64,000 nucleotides of DNA from Chaunax sp. Z400 (GCA_037577475.1 CM075187.1:22102810-22166809); one strand, 5' to 3'. Counted from the stretch's first letter, positions 27,031-40,018 are shown. Notes: generated from the letters alone by a model not told the origin. Program-made: numbers and translations.

Positions 27031-27371
27031 GGTGGCATGGTGGCGCAGTGGGTAGCACTGTTGAAGGTCCTGGGTTCAAATCCACCTGAGGACCTGGGAC
27101 TATTCTGTTGTGGAGTTTGCATGTTCTCCCCTGTGTCTTTGTGGGTTCCCTCCAGGTTCTCCGGCTTCCTCCCGCCACCAAAACATGCAGTGGAGGTGAC
27201 TGTAGGTGTGAATGTGAGTGTGAATGGTTGATTGTGTTTCTATGTGGCCCTGTAATGAACTGGCGACTTGTCCAGGGTGAACCCTGCCTCCCGCCCAAAG
27301 TCAGCTGGGATAGGCTCCAGCCCCCCCCCCTGCAAAGGATAAGCGGTTGCAGAAAATGAATGAATGAATTT
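27031..27371 (+). mobile_element. tRNA-derived SINE, full length, with target-site duplication
   Basis: The tRNA-like head carries an A-box match TGGCGCAGTGG (27041-27051) and a B-box match GGTTCAAATCC (27073-27083), the two internal RNA polymerase III promoter elements. The body has GGAGTTTGCATGTTCTCCCC and GGGATAGGCTCCAGCCCCCC, and the 3' end is a short (TGAA)n tail. ATTTGCACA occurs immediately before (27022-27030) and after (27372-27380), fitting a target-site duplication from LINE-mediated insertion. Related truncated copies lie at 15770, 19205, 39828 and 45690. Confidence 0.85.
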
Positions 27372-27380
27372 ATTTGCACA

Positions 27381-30300
27381 GCTAAGACAACAAACTTTTA
27401 AATAGTAACAGTTTGTGGGTTAAAAGCTAGAAAACAAAGACTTTGTTGATGAACTCAGTTGTACAGTCGCAGTTAGTTCCTGACTGATTGAAGACCTTTC
27501 ATGACGCACCAATTTGTGCAAAATTAAACACAAAAACAAAATCCTAACATAGGATAGCAGTGAGAGTGCTCCTGCATGTATTTTTCAAAGAGTTTGCAGT
27601 TAAATTACAAAATAAGATGAAAAACATTTCAACAAACAGCTTCTCCAAAAAATGTTTCCTCAAATGTTTCCTCTTACAGATTATTATTGAAATGCAGCAC
27701 CTATGCAGCAGTGACAAAACAATAATTCTGTCTCTTTTATTTTGGGTTGTCGTGTTTGAAATGCTTCAACTATATCATATGAGCCACAAAAAATAAATGA
27801 AATTAGATTATCACTTATTTCCCATTTGTCAAATGCAAAAACAAAAACACTTATTGTTAATAGCATCTGAAATATGACATTTCTCTGGTTTCTGTATTTT
27901 GACTGTTGGTCAAATTAATTTAGAAAATAAAAACAATCAACAGATTTCTTTGTAGCCACATAGAAATGTGCCCTGTAGTTTTTTCATTTGAGCCACTACA
28001 ACCTATAAACATATAACTGGTTACCGAGACGCTTCTTCCACCTCCTCCAGAGCCAACAGCTTTATTAATAATGAAACAAAAAGATCTCTATTTGATGGTT
28101 TGGTCCTCTTTCTGATTCTCTGACCCCACTTTAAGAAGAAGAAAGCTGCTTTTTCAAAAAACATCCCCGCTCATCTCCACTGAAGCGCATGGAGAGCATC
28201 TCTGCTTCATGAGGCTTTTATTGGACAAGAGCACCTGACTGACCCTGACTGCGCCATCTCAGCCTTGTTACTAACCCACACTGCAGGAAACCATGCAAAC
28301 ATTCCGGCTTGGACAGAATCTCTTCGGGTGCAATGAAGTAATTTGTCTTAGTGAAAAGGTGAGGTAAGAACATGGTTGAACACCAAATACGAGACCTGAC
28401 CACGGATAAGTGGAAGAAAATGGATGGGTAAAACCATTTTGTTTATCTGTAATTAAATTTTCAGAATCTTATTAAAAGTCAAGGTTAAGATTCCAAACAT
28501 GACATGTTGCTCGTCACCAGCTTTGAAAATATGTGCAACAAGTGAAACCTATCTCCTCATTAATACCTATATGTACCCTTTTGCAAGACATTCACCGTAT
28601 CCCCCCTCTGCTGCTGTGGAGCTCAACCAGCAGGAGCAGACTGGCTGCACTGGGCATCTCCCAGCACTTTGGTACATGGACAAAAAAACCCAAAACAAAA
28701 CATTGTCACAGCTAAGGAAATACTAAGATATGCAGATGAGGTCCAGGTGTGTGTGTGATCTAACAAACCCTGTATAATACTGAAGACTGCATAAAAATAA
28801 AGGTCACTTTCTGAGCAAGTTTAACAGCATCACTCACATACAGTTGATAAAGTTAATCATTAACTTTTGTTTTTTTTAATAAATCTAAAATTAAATGATC
28901 CATTTATTTTAAATAACAAACTGTCTATATAATAAATCATGTGCAAATCAGCATGAATAGTTTGTTATAAACCCATTTTCTGTTATGTTTCCTCTACACT
29001 TCCTATTTCTGAAACATTTTCAGATAATAAAGCATGTAATTTTAGCTGTTTAAGTCCTTTTGTGTTTGCTGGGCCCAGCGCAGCCTTGGTAGATGTATAT
29101 ATAGTATCTTCTATTTTTTATTATTATTTTCACTTGTACATATACTTAGGCTCTTCTTCAGGCTTCTAAAACATATCAAAGTGAAACAATGTGAGAAGAT
29201 AATGAGACGAAGAGCCTACCAGCTCTGTGAGGGTATACTTAGGTACAGCAGGTTTGATCTAAGCCAATCTCAGCACACAAACTAAGTCACAGCGAACCAT
29301 GTTCACCATCTTTGTTTAATTACCCTCCTTCAGAAGCAGAAAGAAAGTCCACACTACCATCCTCACATTTTTTATATATCATGAACAAAGATATTGGAAG
29401 CAACTAATAAAAGGGATCCTGGTTTAGTTTTTAAGGACATTAATGATAGCATCAAGAAGATTTTGTAGTCCCTACATAAACTTAGGTTCACTCATATTCA
29501 GCATTTTTCCCTTGGTGATCCACCCCCCTCGAAGTGAGTCTATGGCCTCCTCCAAGGTGACCTGTCCCCCAGTTTGATAACCATTGGTTTAGCCTGTGAG
29601 TGTGCTAATTAACACAAAACAAAGCACAGCTGGGCTGATGGGAATGTCACTTGAGGGAGTCTCAGGTCACCTGGTGTGTGATCCTGACTGGAAGTTTAGA
29701 CAGAGCAGTCCTAAAGTTTAGATGTACCTTTCCTCCAATGACATCAAGTGTCGGCTCCCAAATGTCACCTTGAATGTAGTCCAATAAGTGAATGAATATT
29801 CATTGTCCTTTATTAGCATATTGTTTAGATATTAGCATACACAGTGACATAAACATCAGCGAGGGGAGCAGATGAATCAGAGGGCATGTAGAGGAAGAGT
29901 GGGCAGACTAGGCCTGGAGGGGACAGCAGGCATGCATTCATTATCTTCAGGAACTGAATGGGTCACGAAAGACACGGGAAGGCCTGGCAGAGAGTCGTAA
30001 CAGCAAAGGAGACAGTAAAGCTGAGATTAAAATAAAATCCAGACTGAGCAGATTTAGAGAAAGGACACTATCTGCTTCTTTGTGAGTTTGATGACATATT
30101 TGCAACAATAGAAATGTACTCAGTGACAAAGAAGTTCTCTGTTGGTTGCCCAAAATTGTAGGCTTCATAATAGTATGGTGCATTCATGTGGTGTCAGAAT
30201 AATGAGAAAAATTAGTTGCCGAGATGGCAAGCTCTTTGAACGCCGCCTCAAATCAATCGACATTGACATCATTGACACAGTTTGGTTGATCATTCAAAAC

Positions 30301-30430
30301 TTCTCATCAATTCATGGTTCATGTAATTTGTAATACGGTTTTATGGTTGTTATGGATAATAAAGCTTATTTGACAAAATTCTTGCAAACAAAGTCCATTC
30401 GTTGACTCTGATAAGGACGTTTTGTTTTCA
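27381..30430. other. Non-coding stretch, nothing firmly recognised
   Basis: No exon is supported. A short SINE 3'-end-like word (ATAAGTGGAAGAAAATGGAT) at 28406-28425 is the only repeat hint. Confidence 0.4.
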
Positions 30431-30540
30431 CTTCTGTTTGTCTGTCTATTTGTCTTTTAGCAGGATGACAGAAAACTCCTGGACAGATCTAAATATTCAA
30501 CTTTTCATTCGCTCAGAAAACCAGCCCCTTTTTCAGTTTT
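30431..30540 (-). mobile_element. RTE-like LINE tail fragment, reverse orientation
   Basis: TTTGTCTGTCTATTTGTCTT is followed by TAGCAGGATGACAGAAAACT and CCTGGACAGATCTAAATATT, resembling the reversed tail of the family at 18270. Confidence 0.4.
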
Positions 30541-31310
30541 GTATTTTTTAAAAATGTATTATACCTTCAACCAAAGCAGAGCCACAGTTTCTGAGAGTTA
30601 ATGATGGAATCTTTTCATTACTTTTACAGGGCTAATGACTCTTAATGGACAGACTGTAATGTGGAAAGCACTTTTGACCCTCCAGCCATAGTTACCACAC
30701 ACATTCATAGACACAGAGAGAGGCGAATGGTGTCATAGTGCCGTGAGATGCCAGGTAAGATGAGGCTCTGTAATGCAAATGTACTCAAAGATAAAGCCAA
30801 TGTATTTTTCATGGTGCACACGGCAGCTTCGCTCCTCTGATATGACAATGAGCACTCACCGTCCTGTGTGCTCAGACAGGCGTGCAGCCGTCTGCACTAC
30901 TACAATCTGCACCTCTATAGCTGGAGAGCAGATTCAGCTCAGCATTGCAGGAACGACTTATCATAATAGATGATTCATTGTATCATATCACTTACAATAA
31001 ACATATAAACATGAATGTTCTTTAAAATATTTTGCTGTTTTTTTTTTTTTTTTACTCCCACCTTCTGTCAGTGCTGGGTTGCCACTGGATGCACGCTGCA
31101 GGGTCACACTTCAAATTAGCTGAACTTTGACCATGCAAGGTGGCAAGCAAGTTTGCATTGCTATAGCCCAATGGAAAGTGACTCTACATGCTGTTGTCAA
31201 TCTACAGTTGTTCATAAATCTAATCTACAGTAATTATTCTCCCAGTGCACATATACGCCCTCCCATCTAGTTTAAACTACATCTACAGTGGATCTGTGTG
31301 GCTGTAGGTT
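30541..31310. other. Non-coding stretch with a poly(T) run
   Basis: A run of about 16 T lies at about 31038-31053; no exon is supported. Confidence 0.4.
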
Positions 31311-31319
31311 ACTCAACAA

Positions 31320-31745
31320 TGGGTTATTAGCATGCTAATATTTGCAAATCATATCTGAACACAAAGTTGCCTAGAGCTGCAGCTCGTGGGAATGTCATTA
31401 GTTGTGGTCAGAAACCAAAGTACTGAGAGCACATAAATTTGGACCTGAAGATGGTGCTAGATTACCAAACCTTGCCATAGTTATGCCTATTCACAGTAAT
31501 GCCACGGTTAGGCCTATCTGTAAATGGCAGTCCATCTACTAGCTGTGAAGAAAAAAACAAAAAAATGTGAACTTCATGGTAGCACTCGAGGAAAAGGCAG
31601 ACGATAACCACAGTCAGTATGAGTCATCTACTGGGGTACATGTCTGCACCAAATTTAACAGTAATCTATCCAATAGTTAAGATAAGATAGTCTGGATCAA
31701 AGTAGCAGAGCAGCTAACATTGTCATCTATGGACAACTCTTTGGA
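31320..31745 (+). mobile_element. Long dispersed teleost repeat (non-autonomous, unclassified)
   Basis: The ordered words TTATTAGCATGCTAATATTT, GGGAATGTCATTAGTTGTGG, CAGAAACCAAAGTACTGAGA, CACCAAATTTAACAGTAATC and TATCCAATAGTTAAGATAAG follow the order of a very common fish repeat that I recall. It is diverged and has no coding capacity. Confidence 0.55.
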
Positions 31746-32140
31746 AGTCAATGCCCTCTGTAGAATAGTCTACATATAATATGAATAAATAAAATTATTA
31801 TGATTATATTAGGAATGTTTTGTGGTTGCTCTGCCTTTATCTGTGATTCACAGCAAGTGAATAAACAAACTGTGTTTGTGTGAGAGAACATGAGGAAGAC
31901 AATATGCACACAATTTACCGTGCCTTAGGCTGTTTGTTTACATGTTAAATTAGCATGTACATGTTAGACAACGAGCAGGAGTGGGATGATCGGGTGAGGG
32001 CACCGCCTAATTTAGTTGTGTGGCCCGGAGAAGAGGCCACCAACCTTCACTGAGTGTTTCGACCTCAAAACCTCAACACTCTCCAGTTGGCAGGTCAGCA
32101 GGATTGGCCAAGTCACTGCCCCTCTCCTCCAGGCTTCAAC

Positions 32141-32169
32141 GTACAATTACCCTATTAAGTAGGGTAATC

Positions 32170-32173
<4 letters not shown>
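32141..32173. repeat. 14-bp inverted repeat abutting a (TA)n run
   Basis: GTACAATTACCCTA (32141-32154) and TAGGGTAATCGTAC (about 32160-32173) pair with one mismatch over a 5-base loop, directly before the (TA)n repeat. Confidence 0.8.
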
Positions 32174-32234
<61 letters not shown>

Positions 32235-32237
32235 TAT
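32174..32237. repeat. (TA)n microsatellite
   Basis: About 30 TA units with one CA interruption near the end. Confidence 0.97.
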
Positions 32238-32239
32238 TA

Positions 32240-35150
32240 CCAGTATTTAATATATGTTTGAGGATACGTTCTGAACTTATTTCAGGACATTAGACCATAT
32301 AATGCATTTCCATATGCTCTATGTCTTTATATTCGTGTGTGTGACAGAAAACTACTTGACTAAGAGAAAAGTTGCTTCAGGCACAAAACTACTCTTTACT
32401 GTTAGCATCTCATTAAAATAGTCTCGGCCTGTTAGTTCAGCTGCCTTTAATGAGATGTTTGCCTGATCTCTGTCACCCTCAGCGCAGGCAGCCATCTATC
32501 CAACCACCCCAACCAGAACAGCTCACTCAGCTGAAATGAAGCCTGACAGGACCTTCAAGGACACAGCAAAGTGCAGGCTCGCCTAAAACGCACGCCATTC
32601 ACTCTCTGTGTCCTTCTAATGTTGTACCAGTCTGCAAAATCTGCTGCTGTGACGTCCTCTGTAGCAAAAATAAGCACTAAGCATGGTCTATATTGTTTTC
32701 AGTACATTTTTTCCTGATTTTAATATATCAAGGATAAATATATTGAATAGATCCCTGAAAACAATAACTCAAACTTGACCTCCACCCTCTTGGAACTTTT
32801 TTGCATCACATTATGCCATTGCTTTGCTCTTCTGATACTGATGCTGATGGGTGCACAATGGAGATAACTTAAGCCTACTTACTGCATCTCAGATTTATAT
32901 GGGGCACCAGTGATTTGGCAATCTCTCTATTAACCTTTATGAGTTGATCAGTAAGAGTTTAGCTGTACAGCTGACTGATAGGCCTGTAGTGCATGGAGGT
33001 ATGTTACAATTTCATTTTACTGAGAGAGAGAGTGTGTTGTAATATATCAATGCTGTTTTGTTTTTTTGCATGCTAATACATCATGATGTGCATCAGGTAA
33101 CAGCACCATTTTATTCTGTATGCACTGAAAATATTATAGCTGAGAGCAGAAGATATGGAGCAGCTATGTTATATTGTATAGTGGCATCAGAGCTGTGAGT
33201 GTGAATGTATGTTGGACAAAGAGAGAGATATAGATAGATGGATAGAGAGAATGTCTATGTTTTATTTATCTCTAGTTAAGTGCCAGTGAGAGTTGCAGTC
33301 AAACTGGTAGATGAGACCATTTCAGTGGAGCAGACCATCCTGTAACCCTCAGACTGTTATCTACAGCATGGATGGACTCTGTTAGATTTTTGCTAAATTA
33401 AAAGAGATGACGACTATAATGAGCATTTTAACATTTTTTGCAATTTAGTGCTATAATGTAGTATGAATGAAATAGCTGTTAGTCAATGACACAAGAAATT
33501 CCTCCTGAAAAGTTTCTAATATGAAACATTAATTACATTTATTTGTTAAGATGTTTATTTTTGTTTAGATTGCAAGTTTTTATTTAGTTTAAATTTAACA
33601 AGTTTAAATTTATTGATTCACATTTCAGACTGGCATATAAACCATTTGCTTTGAATTAACCTGCTTTGCAGGTTAGAGTGAGGAAAAAAAAGAAGTTTTA
33701 GGGTCAGGGTTAAGGTTGTTTTGCATAGAAACACTGATCAGTTAATTGATTCTTTTGTCTGTGCATCAAAATGATTTAACAAGTGAAAGTGAAACAAATA
33801 CTTTAAATGTCAGCAAATAGAATCCGTCCAAAATGTATGTCCTCACCTCTCTGTCAAGCTTCATTTCTCTGTCAATCTGTTGCTGCCCTCTGCTGTCTGT
33901 ATATGTAAATAGCGTCCCAATCACAATGCTTTAAACAAATAGGGCCAAACAACAAGCTCCAATGAGGTGACATTTAAGGTTACAGATGTTGAAGAATTGA
34001 ATGTAGAGACTAAGGTTTGAAATAGCCTTTTCTATATAATTCGAAACCACCAAACCAAATGTAAACATGGATAGCTGTGTTTGTATGTTAGAGCATGCAG
34101 AAGTAATAATCCCTACAGGAAGTTAAAATAGAGGAATCCCCCTTTAAAAGTCAGCTGAAATAACTAATATTTCCAGCAGGTGGCGCTGAACGATCACTCA
34201 ATATAGCAATGCAGTAATGATCAAGTATAATGTATTGAACTTTAAGCATATTATTTACATATTATGCATATTACACATTACATTACATTACATTATATTA
34301 TACACATATCTGATTGGTCTCTCTGGGTGAGTGTTGGAGGAGGTTATGTGTTCACCTATGTTTGTTTGTTTGTTCGAAAAGTTGTAAAGTTGATCAAAAT
34401 TTTGATCAGGGTATGGATGTGCTGGCTTTCAACTTTTCAGGGGTTTACTTTTTGATGCCCACAACATTTTTGGCGGAGCACTCCTTTAAGATTTGGGTCA
34501 ATTTTAAGAGGTTTTCCTCAATAATTGGAAAGCATGCTGATGGAAGGAATACTCAATTTGACATGATTCAAATTTCTCAGTTTATTGGATGTTGTTTAAG
34601 GACAGTTCAGATGACACTTGACAAGCCTTGTAATGAGTGTGATATACTGAAGGTCACTGATACAGTACAGATAGACAGAGTAAACGGATAAGATACTGTC
34701 TTATCAGCCTGTTTTTTTTACTTGTTAATTAAGTTATCCTGGATGTAACTGCACCCATTTCATAACGGGTCACAAGATCAGCATGAACACAACAGCAAGG
34801 TGAATAACATGAAAACGTACAAATAGACATATTACAATCTTATCTTCATTTTTTTTAATCATACATGAACTTTCCATCTAATCCAATGTAAAAGGTCACA
34901 TTTATTAATTCAGCATTTTCTATCACATCAAACTTACATATAATTTCCACTGAATTTGGAATCATTCATTTTCTCAAAAGCTAAAAAAAATCAGTTCTAA
35001 TAGTTATGAATGTATGTTTTTGTAATATGATTTTAACACTCAGAGATTAACAACACAATATATAACAATTCTCCAAATAATTGTTACAACACATCATCTT
35101 TTCTTTTAAATTTGAATTAAAAATTAATTCTCATCCACAGAAGCATTTCC
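32240..35150. other. Non-coding stretch, nothing firmly recognised
   Basis: A 125-codon frame at 34314-34691 (+) has no recognisable domain and spans a GTTT run, so it is not called. ATTAC-type repeats lie at 34272-34300. Confidence 0.4.
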
Positions 35151-35155
35151 CTGTA

Positions 35156-35535
35156 ATGTCTGACTACCACTTCTATTGTATGCTGACAATATGCAGCTAT
35201 TCCTGTCATTTCCCAATCTAACACCCAATCTGGAGGTATGTGTCACTGTTTGCATTATCTCATTGTGGATGTCAAGGCCACCTATTATTCATCCTGGTGG
35301 GTCATGTGTTCCTTCAGAGGAAAAGATTCCCAAAGAGACCTAACCATCACCGTTGTGATGTGATGCTCCGGTGGTGCCAACTCTTGTATTTTTTGAAAGG
35401 AAGTTTTTCCCTACCAATGTTGCCTTGCTCATAGTGAGAAAGTTTTAACTTGCACAATCTAGACCTGCTCTATGAAAAAATGCTCTAAGATAACTTTCCT
35501 TATATTTTGGCACTATATAAATTAAATTGACTTGA
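35156..35535 (+). mobile_element. L2-type LINE remnant (end of reverse transcriptase plus 3' tail)
   Basis: At about 35181 one frame reads YADNMQLFLSF, which is the reverse transcriptase catalytic YADD box with the second Asp changed to Asn, one base out of frame with the preceding codons. The following 3' UTR has AAGTTTTTCCCTACCAATGT, ATCTAGACCTGCTCTATGAA and TTGGCACTATATAAATTAAA, with a TTGACTTGACTTG end, as in fish L2-like LINEs. It is severely 5' truncated and inactive. Confidence 0.75.
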
Positions 35536-35878
35536 CTTGTTCCTGTGGAAGTTGAATGTACTTATTGCAAGTCTGTTTGGACTAAGGCATCTAAAGTGCT
35601 GATTTGCTATAATGGAATCTAATTAATAATGACTATAGAAAGACAGAATTGATTTCCAGACAGAAACAATCAGCTCAGATCTGTCTCATCTTCATTTATC
35701 AGCTGAAGTTCCATCAATGCACAAAATTTATTGGAAACCCATGAATGCATTTAGAAGAGAATGAAACAGGTGTAAAACTTTTTAAGGAAAATTAATCCCT
35801 GCACCGCTTTCTGTTTATTGATTCATGTCAGACAGAGTGAAAGTGCACAGTCTGCTTTATGGTTGAGCCATAAACCAG

Positions 35879-35888
35879 TATATATAAA
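35879..35888 (+). promoter_or_regulatory. TATA box of natterin-like gene 1
   Basis: TATATATAAA lies about 30 bp before a likely transcription start near 35910. Downstream, GACTGTAAGG with the donor GTGAGT (35934) would end a short non-coding first exon. This fits the splice acceptor placed exactly before the ATG at 36444. Confidence 0.65.
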
Positions 35889-36443
35889 CCTGGAGGCGTC
35901 TCGCTGTGGACTCAGTGGGGAGCGACTGTAAGGGTGAGTGCTGCTTAGTCTCTTTTCACTGTCAGTCAGGCTCATGACAATCATTGGTAATCATGAGTAG
36001 ATTAAGAAAGAATAAAAAAAATAGTATTATCAAGAGTAAGGATTAGAAAAAATACATTTGATGAGTAAAAATCTGAGGTAAAAATACATGGAATAAAGTA
36101 AAATATGTAATTATGTAAGCATTATTATGATAACAGTATTATTATGATATTGATGTTATTATTGAAGTTGTAAATCACGTTAGACACCTTTCCTGCAAAA
36201 TAGTCAAAACACAGTGAAGCAAAGTAATTTCCAAATAAACACAGAAAGTATTATTCCTTTAACTTTTCATATATAATGATCATTACATAATAATCCAGTC
36301 TGTTTGAAATTTGGATTATTTTTGGTACAAATCGAAGGAGATGTTTGGAACTGTTTTGCTTTTGAAATGGAAAAAAATGAACTTAGAAACTCATCTTACA
36401 TGTTGAGTTTAATGGCCTGAAGCGTTTTGTGCTTTATTTCCAG

Positions 36444-38189
36444 ATGAAGCTGTCGGTGTTGCTGCTGCTGGCCCTGCTGGCTCTGTCCTCAGCCAGTCTG
36501 CAGGACATTGTGAAGAGGAGCTCACAGCACAGGAAGGGTAAACATTTCATATTTTGAGAGTAGAGACATCTATGGGCTGGGCAATCAATACATCAATACT
36601 ACAGTTATTTCAAACTTTTACCTCGATTATGATTAATGAACGGTTACTTAGTTTATATGTTTTTTTTAACGCTTCCTGCAACGTTATCTGACAACGTCGA
36701 CCCTGTAAATACACTGAACTATAAAAGCTTTTTCCTTTTTGTTTGGTGTAATCTTCACGAAAGGCAAAATGTACCCAAATGACAGACATGGCATCCTTTT
36801 TTGGAATAAGCTCCTCTAGTTGAAACCTATTTGTTGGTTTGGTCTTTGTGCTCCTGTCATCCATGCTGAAGAACAGTCCATGAGCATCCCACGCATTGGA
36901 GAAAGTATTCATTGATTTAACAGATTTTCACAAGATTAAGTTGGTGAGAGGTTCTAACTTTTAAAACCTTTTTGGTTAATTGCCCAGCCCTAACCTGTAG
37001 CATACACCTAACCATGCAGGGAAATTGAATCTGAAGCAGACGTCTTTCTCGACAGACAGGTGGTATTTATCATGTAAACCCTCTGTCTGTTACTTTTACA
37101 GTTTCCTTACTGAACCCGGAGCTGGAGGACAAGGTACCTGAACCGACTGGTAACAATGTGGTGGCAGCTCCTCTGACACCTGCTGACTTGGAGCAGCAGG
37201 AGCATCTGCCGTCCTCCTTCATTTTTGGTGACAACGTTAACCTGGAGTGGCTGACCTGGGACGGCTCTCTGCCCAATGGAGCCGTTGCAATCTACAACAG
37301 TTACACCGAGCGCACCGACTATGTGTGCAAGTACAAGTGCGAAGCCGGCTTCTTCAACCCAAGCTTGGGCCCATACTGTCGCTACCCCTATGGAGACCGT
37401 GAGTACTACGCCCCTGAGTTCGAGATCCTGGCTAACAAAGACAACTTTGAGGTCCTGGAGTGGAAGGAGGGTTCTTATGGTTCAGTGCCCCAGTATTCAG
37501 TCAGGACCTGTCTGGGTGTTGGCATCTATGTTGGGAAGAATAAGTATGGTCTTGGGAAGGTTGTTCCTCAGTTTGAAGCTTTTTTCCTGCCTTGGGAAGG
37601 TGATGAGTATTGGTACAAAAACTACCAAGTCCTGGCCATCAACAGGGATGCCTACACCCAGCATATCAGTGATGTCAAGTATGCCATTGATGAAGTCGCC
37701 ATCTTCCAGTATCCTCCAGAGACCATGCAAATCTCTGGGGTCACCAACAACGAGTGTCAGTCAGTGGTGAAGACCGTCACCATCTCAAAGACCACAGAGA
37801 TGGAAACCACCTGGAACATTGGCCGAGCCACCATGCTGGGTATCACAGGCAGCATCACGGCTAAAATCCCTTTTATCGGCTCGGGGGGCATTGAGCTCGG
37901 TGGCGAGAAGACGCTCCAGTTCTCCAGGGGAACCACCCATGTGGAGGAAATCAGTCACACCGTATCCGTGCAGCTCACTGTTCCACCAAACCACTCCTGC
38001 AGAGTTCGTATGGAGGGACGCAAGATAAAAGCTGACATCCCCTACACAGCTCGCCTCAGCCGCACCTACCGCAATGGAGAGACCCAGTGGACATCCATTT
38101 CTGGAACATATGACGGAGTCCAGATTGGAGAGGTCCGGGCCTTGGTGGACCGCTGTGAACCTGTGGGTGACGCCAAGCCTTGCCCCTGA
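36444..38189 (+). CDS. Natterin-like protein 1 (DM9 + aerolysin-like)
   Basis: Coding exons 36444-36537 and 37102-38189 (TGA stop 38187-38189), joined in phase 1, give 393 residues. The ATG directly follows an acceptor (TTTATTTCCAG), so the 5' UTR lies in an upstream exon behind the TATA box at 35879. Residues 1 to about 17 are a Leu/Ala-rich signal peptide, and a short basic pro-region follows. About residues 75-225 hold DM9/DUF3421-type repeats (WDGSLPNGAV, VGKNKYGLGKV, WYKNYQVLAINRD). About 240-393 is the aerolysin-like pore-forming half, with a Ser/Thr- and Gly-rich alternating strand region (about residues 270-300), a PPNHSC sequon/cysteine and a final cysteine pair. Natterins were first found in toadfish venom; related genes in many fishes are linked to skin or mucosal defence. 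Venom use cannot be inferred. It is intact, with no frameshift. Confidence 0.92.
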
Positions 38190-38267
38190 AAGACTGATGG
38201 AAAACACACCAAAAGAAGTTTATGAACGACATCTGATGCTTGTGATATCAAAAGCAAATTGTTGCAC

Positions 38268-38273
38268 AATAAA
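38268..38273 (+). promoter_or_regulatory. Poly(A) signal of natterin-like gene 1
   Basis: AATAAA lies 79 bases after the stop codon. Confidence 0.7.
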
Positions 38274-38279
38274 AATCGT

Positions 38280-39825
38280 GTCATGCACATTTTGTGTGGT
38301 AATAATAAAATATTTCCTGTATGGGCTTGTGTCTATAAGAAAACTTAACATGTTGAAAAAAACCTTTTAAATGCTTACCAGCATGTGAAAGTGATATAAT
38401 ATTACCATTTATGATTTTACATTTACAACATAAACAAATTTCAGAGTAATTAAGTACATTTACTCAAGGCTATTTTGCTAATTTACCTCAAATGTATCTT
38501 TGCAGATAAAATGTCCTATACAAAATAGACAATGCATGCTAATTTGATAGTAGTTTCAGCTCTCAAGCTCTTAAAGGGACTTAATTTGTATTTTTTATAA
38601 ATAGAACTTTTAGTGCAGGACTTTCACTTTGAATTGAAACTTTTTAGTTTATGATAATGAGATGAAATTAGAATGAAATAGTGGCCACTCAAACAGACCT
38701 AGATTTTACTTGCCCAAAGGCATTAAAATTAACATACATATGTAGTTGGTGGTAATGATCAAAAAGATGAAAAAAGGGGGGAGTGGAGATATAAAAAATA
38801 AATATGTGATAAGAAACAAAAGGTGAATAAATGATAATTGGTAGATGGATTAACAGTAGGTCAAAGTTGTGCTATGACTTAACAGGCATGATCAGTTATT
38901 CAGTTTTATTTCATTGCATAATCAAATTCAAGATTTTTTTTCAGCCTATAACTTGAATATTCTGTTTGCATACTCTCCTCTATAAGTTATATCCACAGAA
39001 AGCAAGTTTGTAGTTATCTATTTGCTGTCAATAACCTAATAGATATTCAGTCACTTTGACTCTACAATCTTCAGGGTCTCAAACTATTTTAGTCTTGGTA
39101 TTAATTTGCATTGACACCTCCAAAACATTATTTGTGAGAAGAGAAATTTGGGTCCAAAATTCACCAGCTGGAGAGAAAGTATCAGTATAGGGTGAAAATA
39201 TTGACTTTGGTCATGTAAATGCATCCAAGATATTACCTGAGCAAAAGTGGTTATATATATATATATATTTTTTAAATGAATGTGTCATGTGAGGTCAAAT
39301 AGGGTAATACCATACAATGCAAGGTATATTCCATGTTTCCTTCTCAGCAAAGTCAAATCTGCATGACTCAGTGGGACGGCAGTGTTGGTCCTGTAGGTCC
39401 AGACTGAAATATCTCAAAAACTCTTCACACATCGAGGGCTGGTATTATGCGGAGGGTCTGAGGGTCCTCCCCTCAGATAATTAGAGCATTAGATACCTCA
39501 TATCCTGTGTGCTGCATTAAAATAATTATAAAGTCTACTAAATCAGCAAATCACCTTGGGGCAGAATTGTCATTTAAAAGGAAAACAAATTCAGGCACCA
39601 GACAACAGTGATATTTATTGGCAAGGACAAGTACATTTCTCCCAAATCTGTACACCTCTGATTCTGCCTCTTCCCACTTTTGCCCTCTTGACTTCTTCAT
39701 TCCACGTAATATTGGGAAGCCAGAATTGTCTGTCTATATTTTTATGAATAGATATCCTTTTATTGTGACAAAACAGCTGAATAAAGCAATTGTACTTCAT
39801 TGTATTGTAAATTTCACATAATATT
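38280..39825. other. Intergenic, mostly unrecognised
   Basis: About 39380-39430 carries TCCAGACTGAAATATCTCAA, a word from a common fish repeat in reverse orientation, and a short TA run sits at 39252-39270. No exon is supported. Confidence 0.4.
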
Positions 39826-39827
39826 TG

Positions 39828-39957
39828 TTCATTCATTCATTCATTTTCTGTAACCGCTTATCCTGTGTAGGGTCGCGGGGTTGCTGGAGTCTATCCCAGC
39901 TGACTTTGGGCAGGAGGCAGGGAACTCCCTGGACAAGTCGCCAGTTCAGTTCAGATA
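39828..39957 (-). mobile_element. tRNA-derived SINE 3' fragment
   Basis: On + it reads a TTCATTCATTCATTC run, TCTGTAACCGCTTATCCTGT and GGGAACTCCCTGGACAAGTC, the reverse complement of the 3' third of the 27031 element. It ends at the (TA)n run. Confidence 0.75.
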
Positions 39958-39958
39958 A

Positions 39959-39960
<2 letters not shown>

Positions 39961-40016
<56 letters not shown>
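39961..40016. repeat. (TA)n microsatellite
   Basis: About 27 TA units directly abut the SINE fragment. Confidence 0.97.

Positions 40017-40018
<2 letters not shown>

Noticed and set aside
27037..27110. Possible tRNA gene
   Set aside because: A- and B-box matches are present but the sequence continues into a SINE body with a target-site duplication, and no full cloverleaf is apparent.
34314..34691. 125-codon plus-strand frame
   Set aside because: It overlaps a GTTT simple repeat, has no domain and no splice-consistent partner exons; probably repeat-derived.
37785..38207. 140-codon minus-strand open frame
   Set aside because: It is a shadow of the natterin-like gene 1 coding exon.
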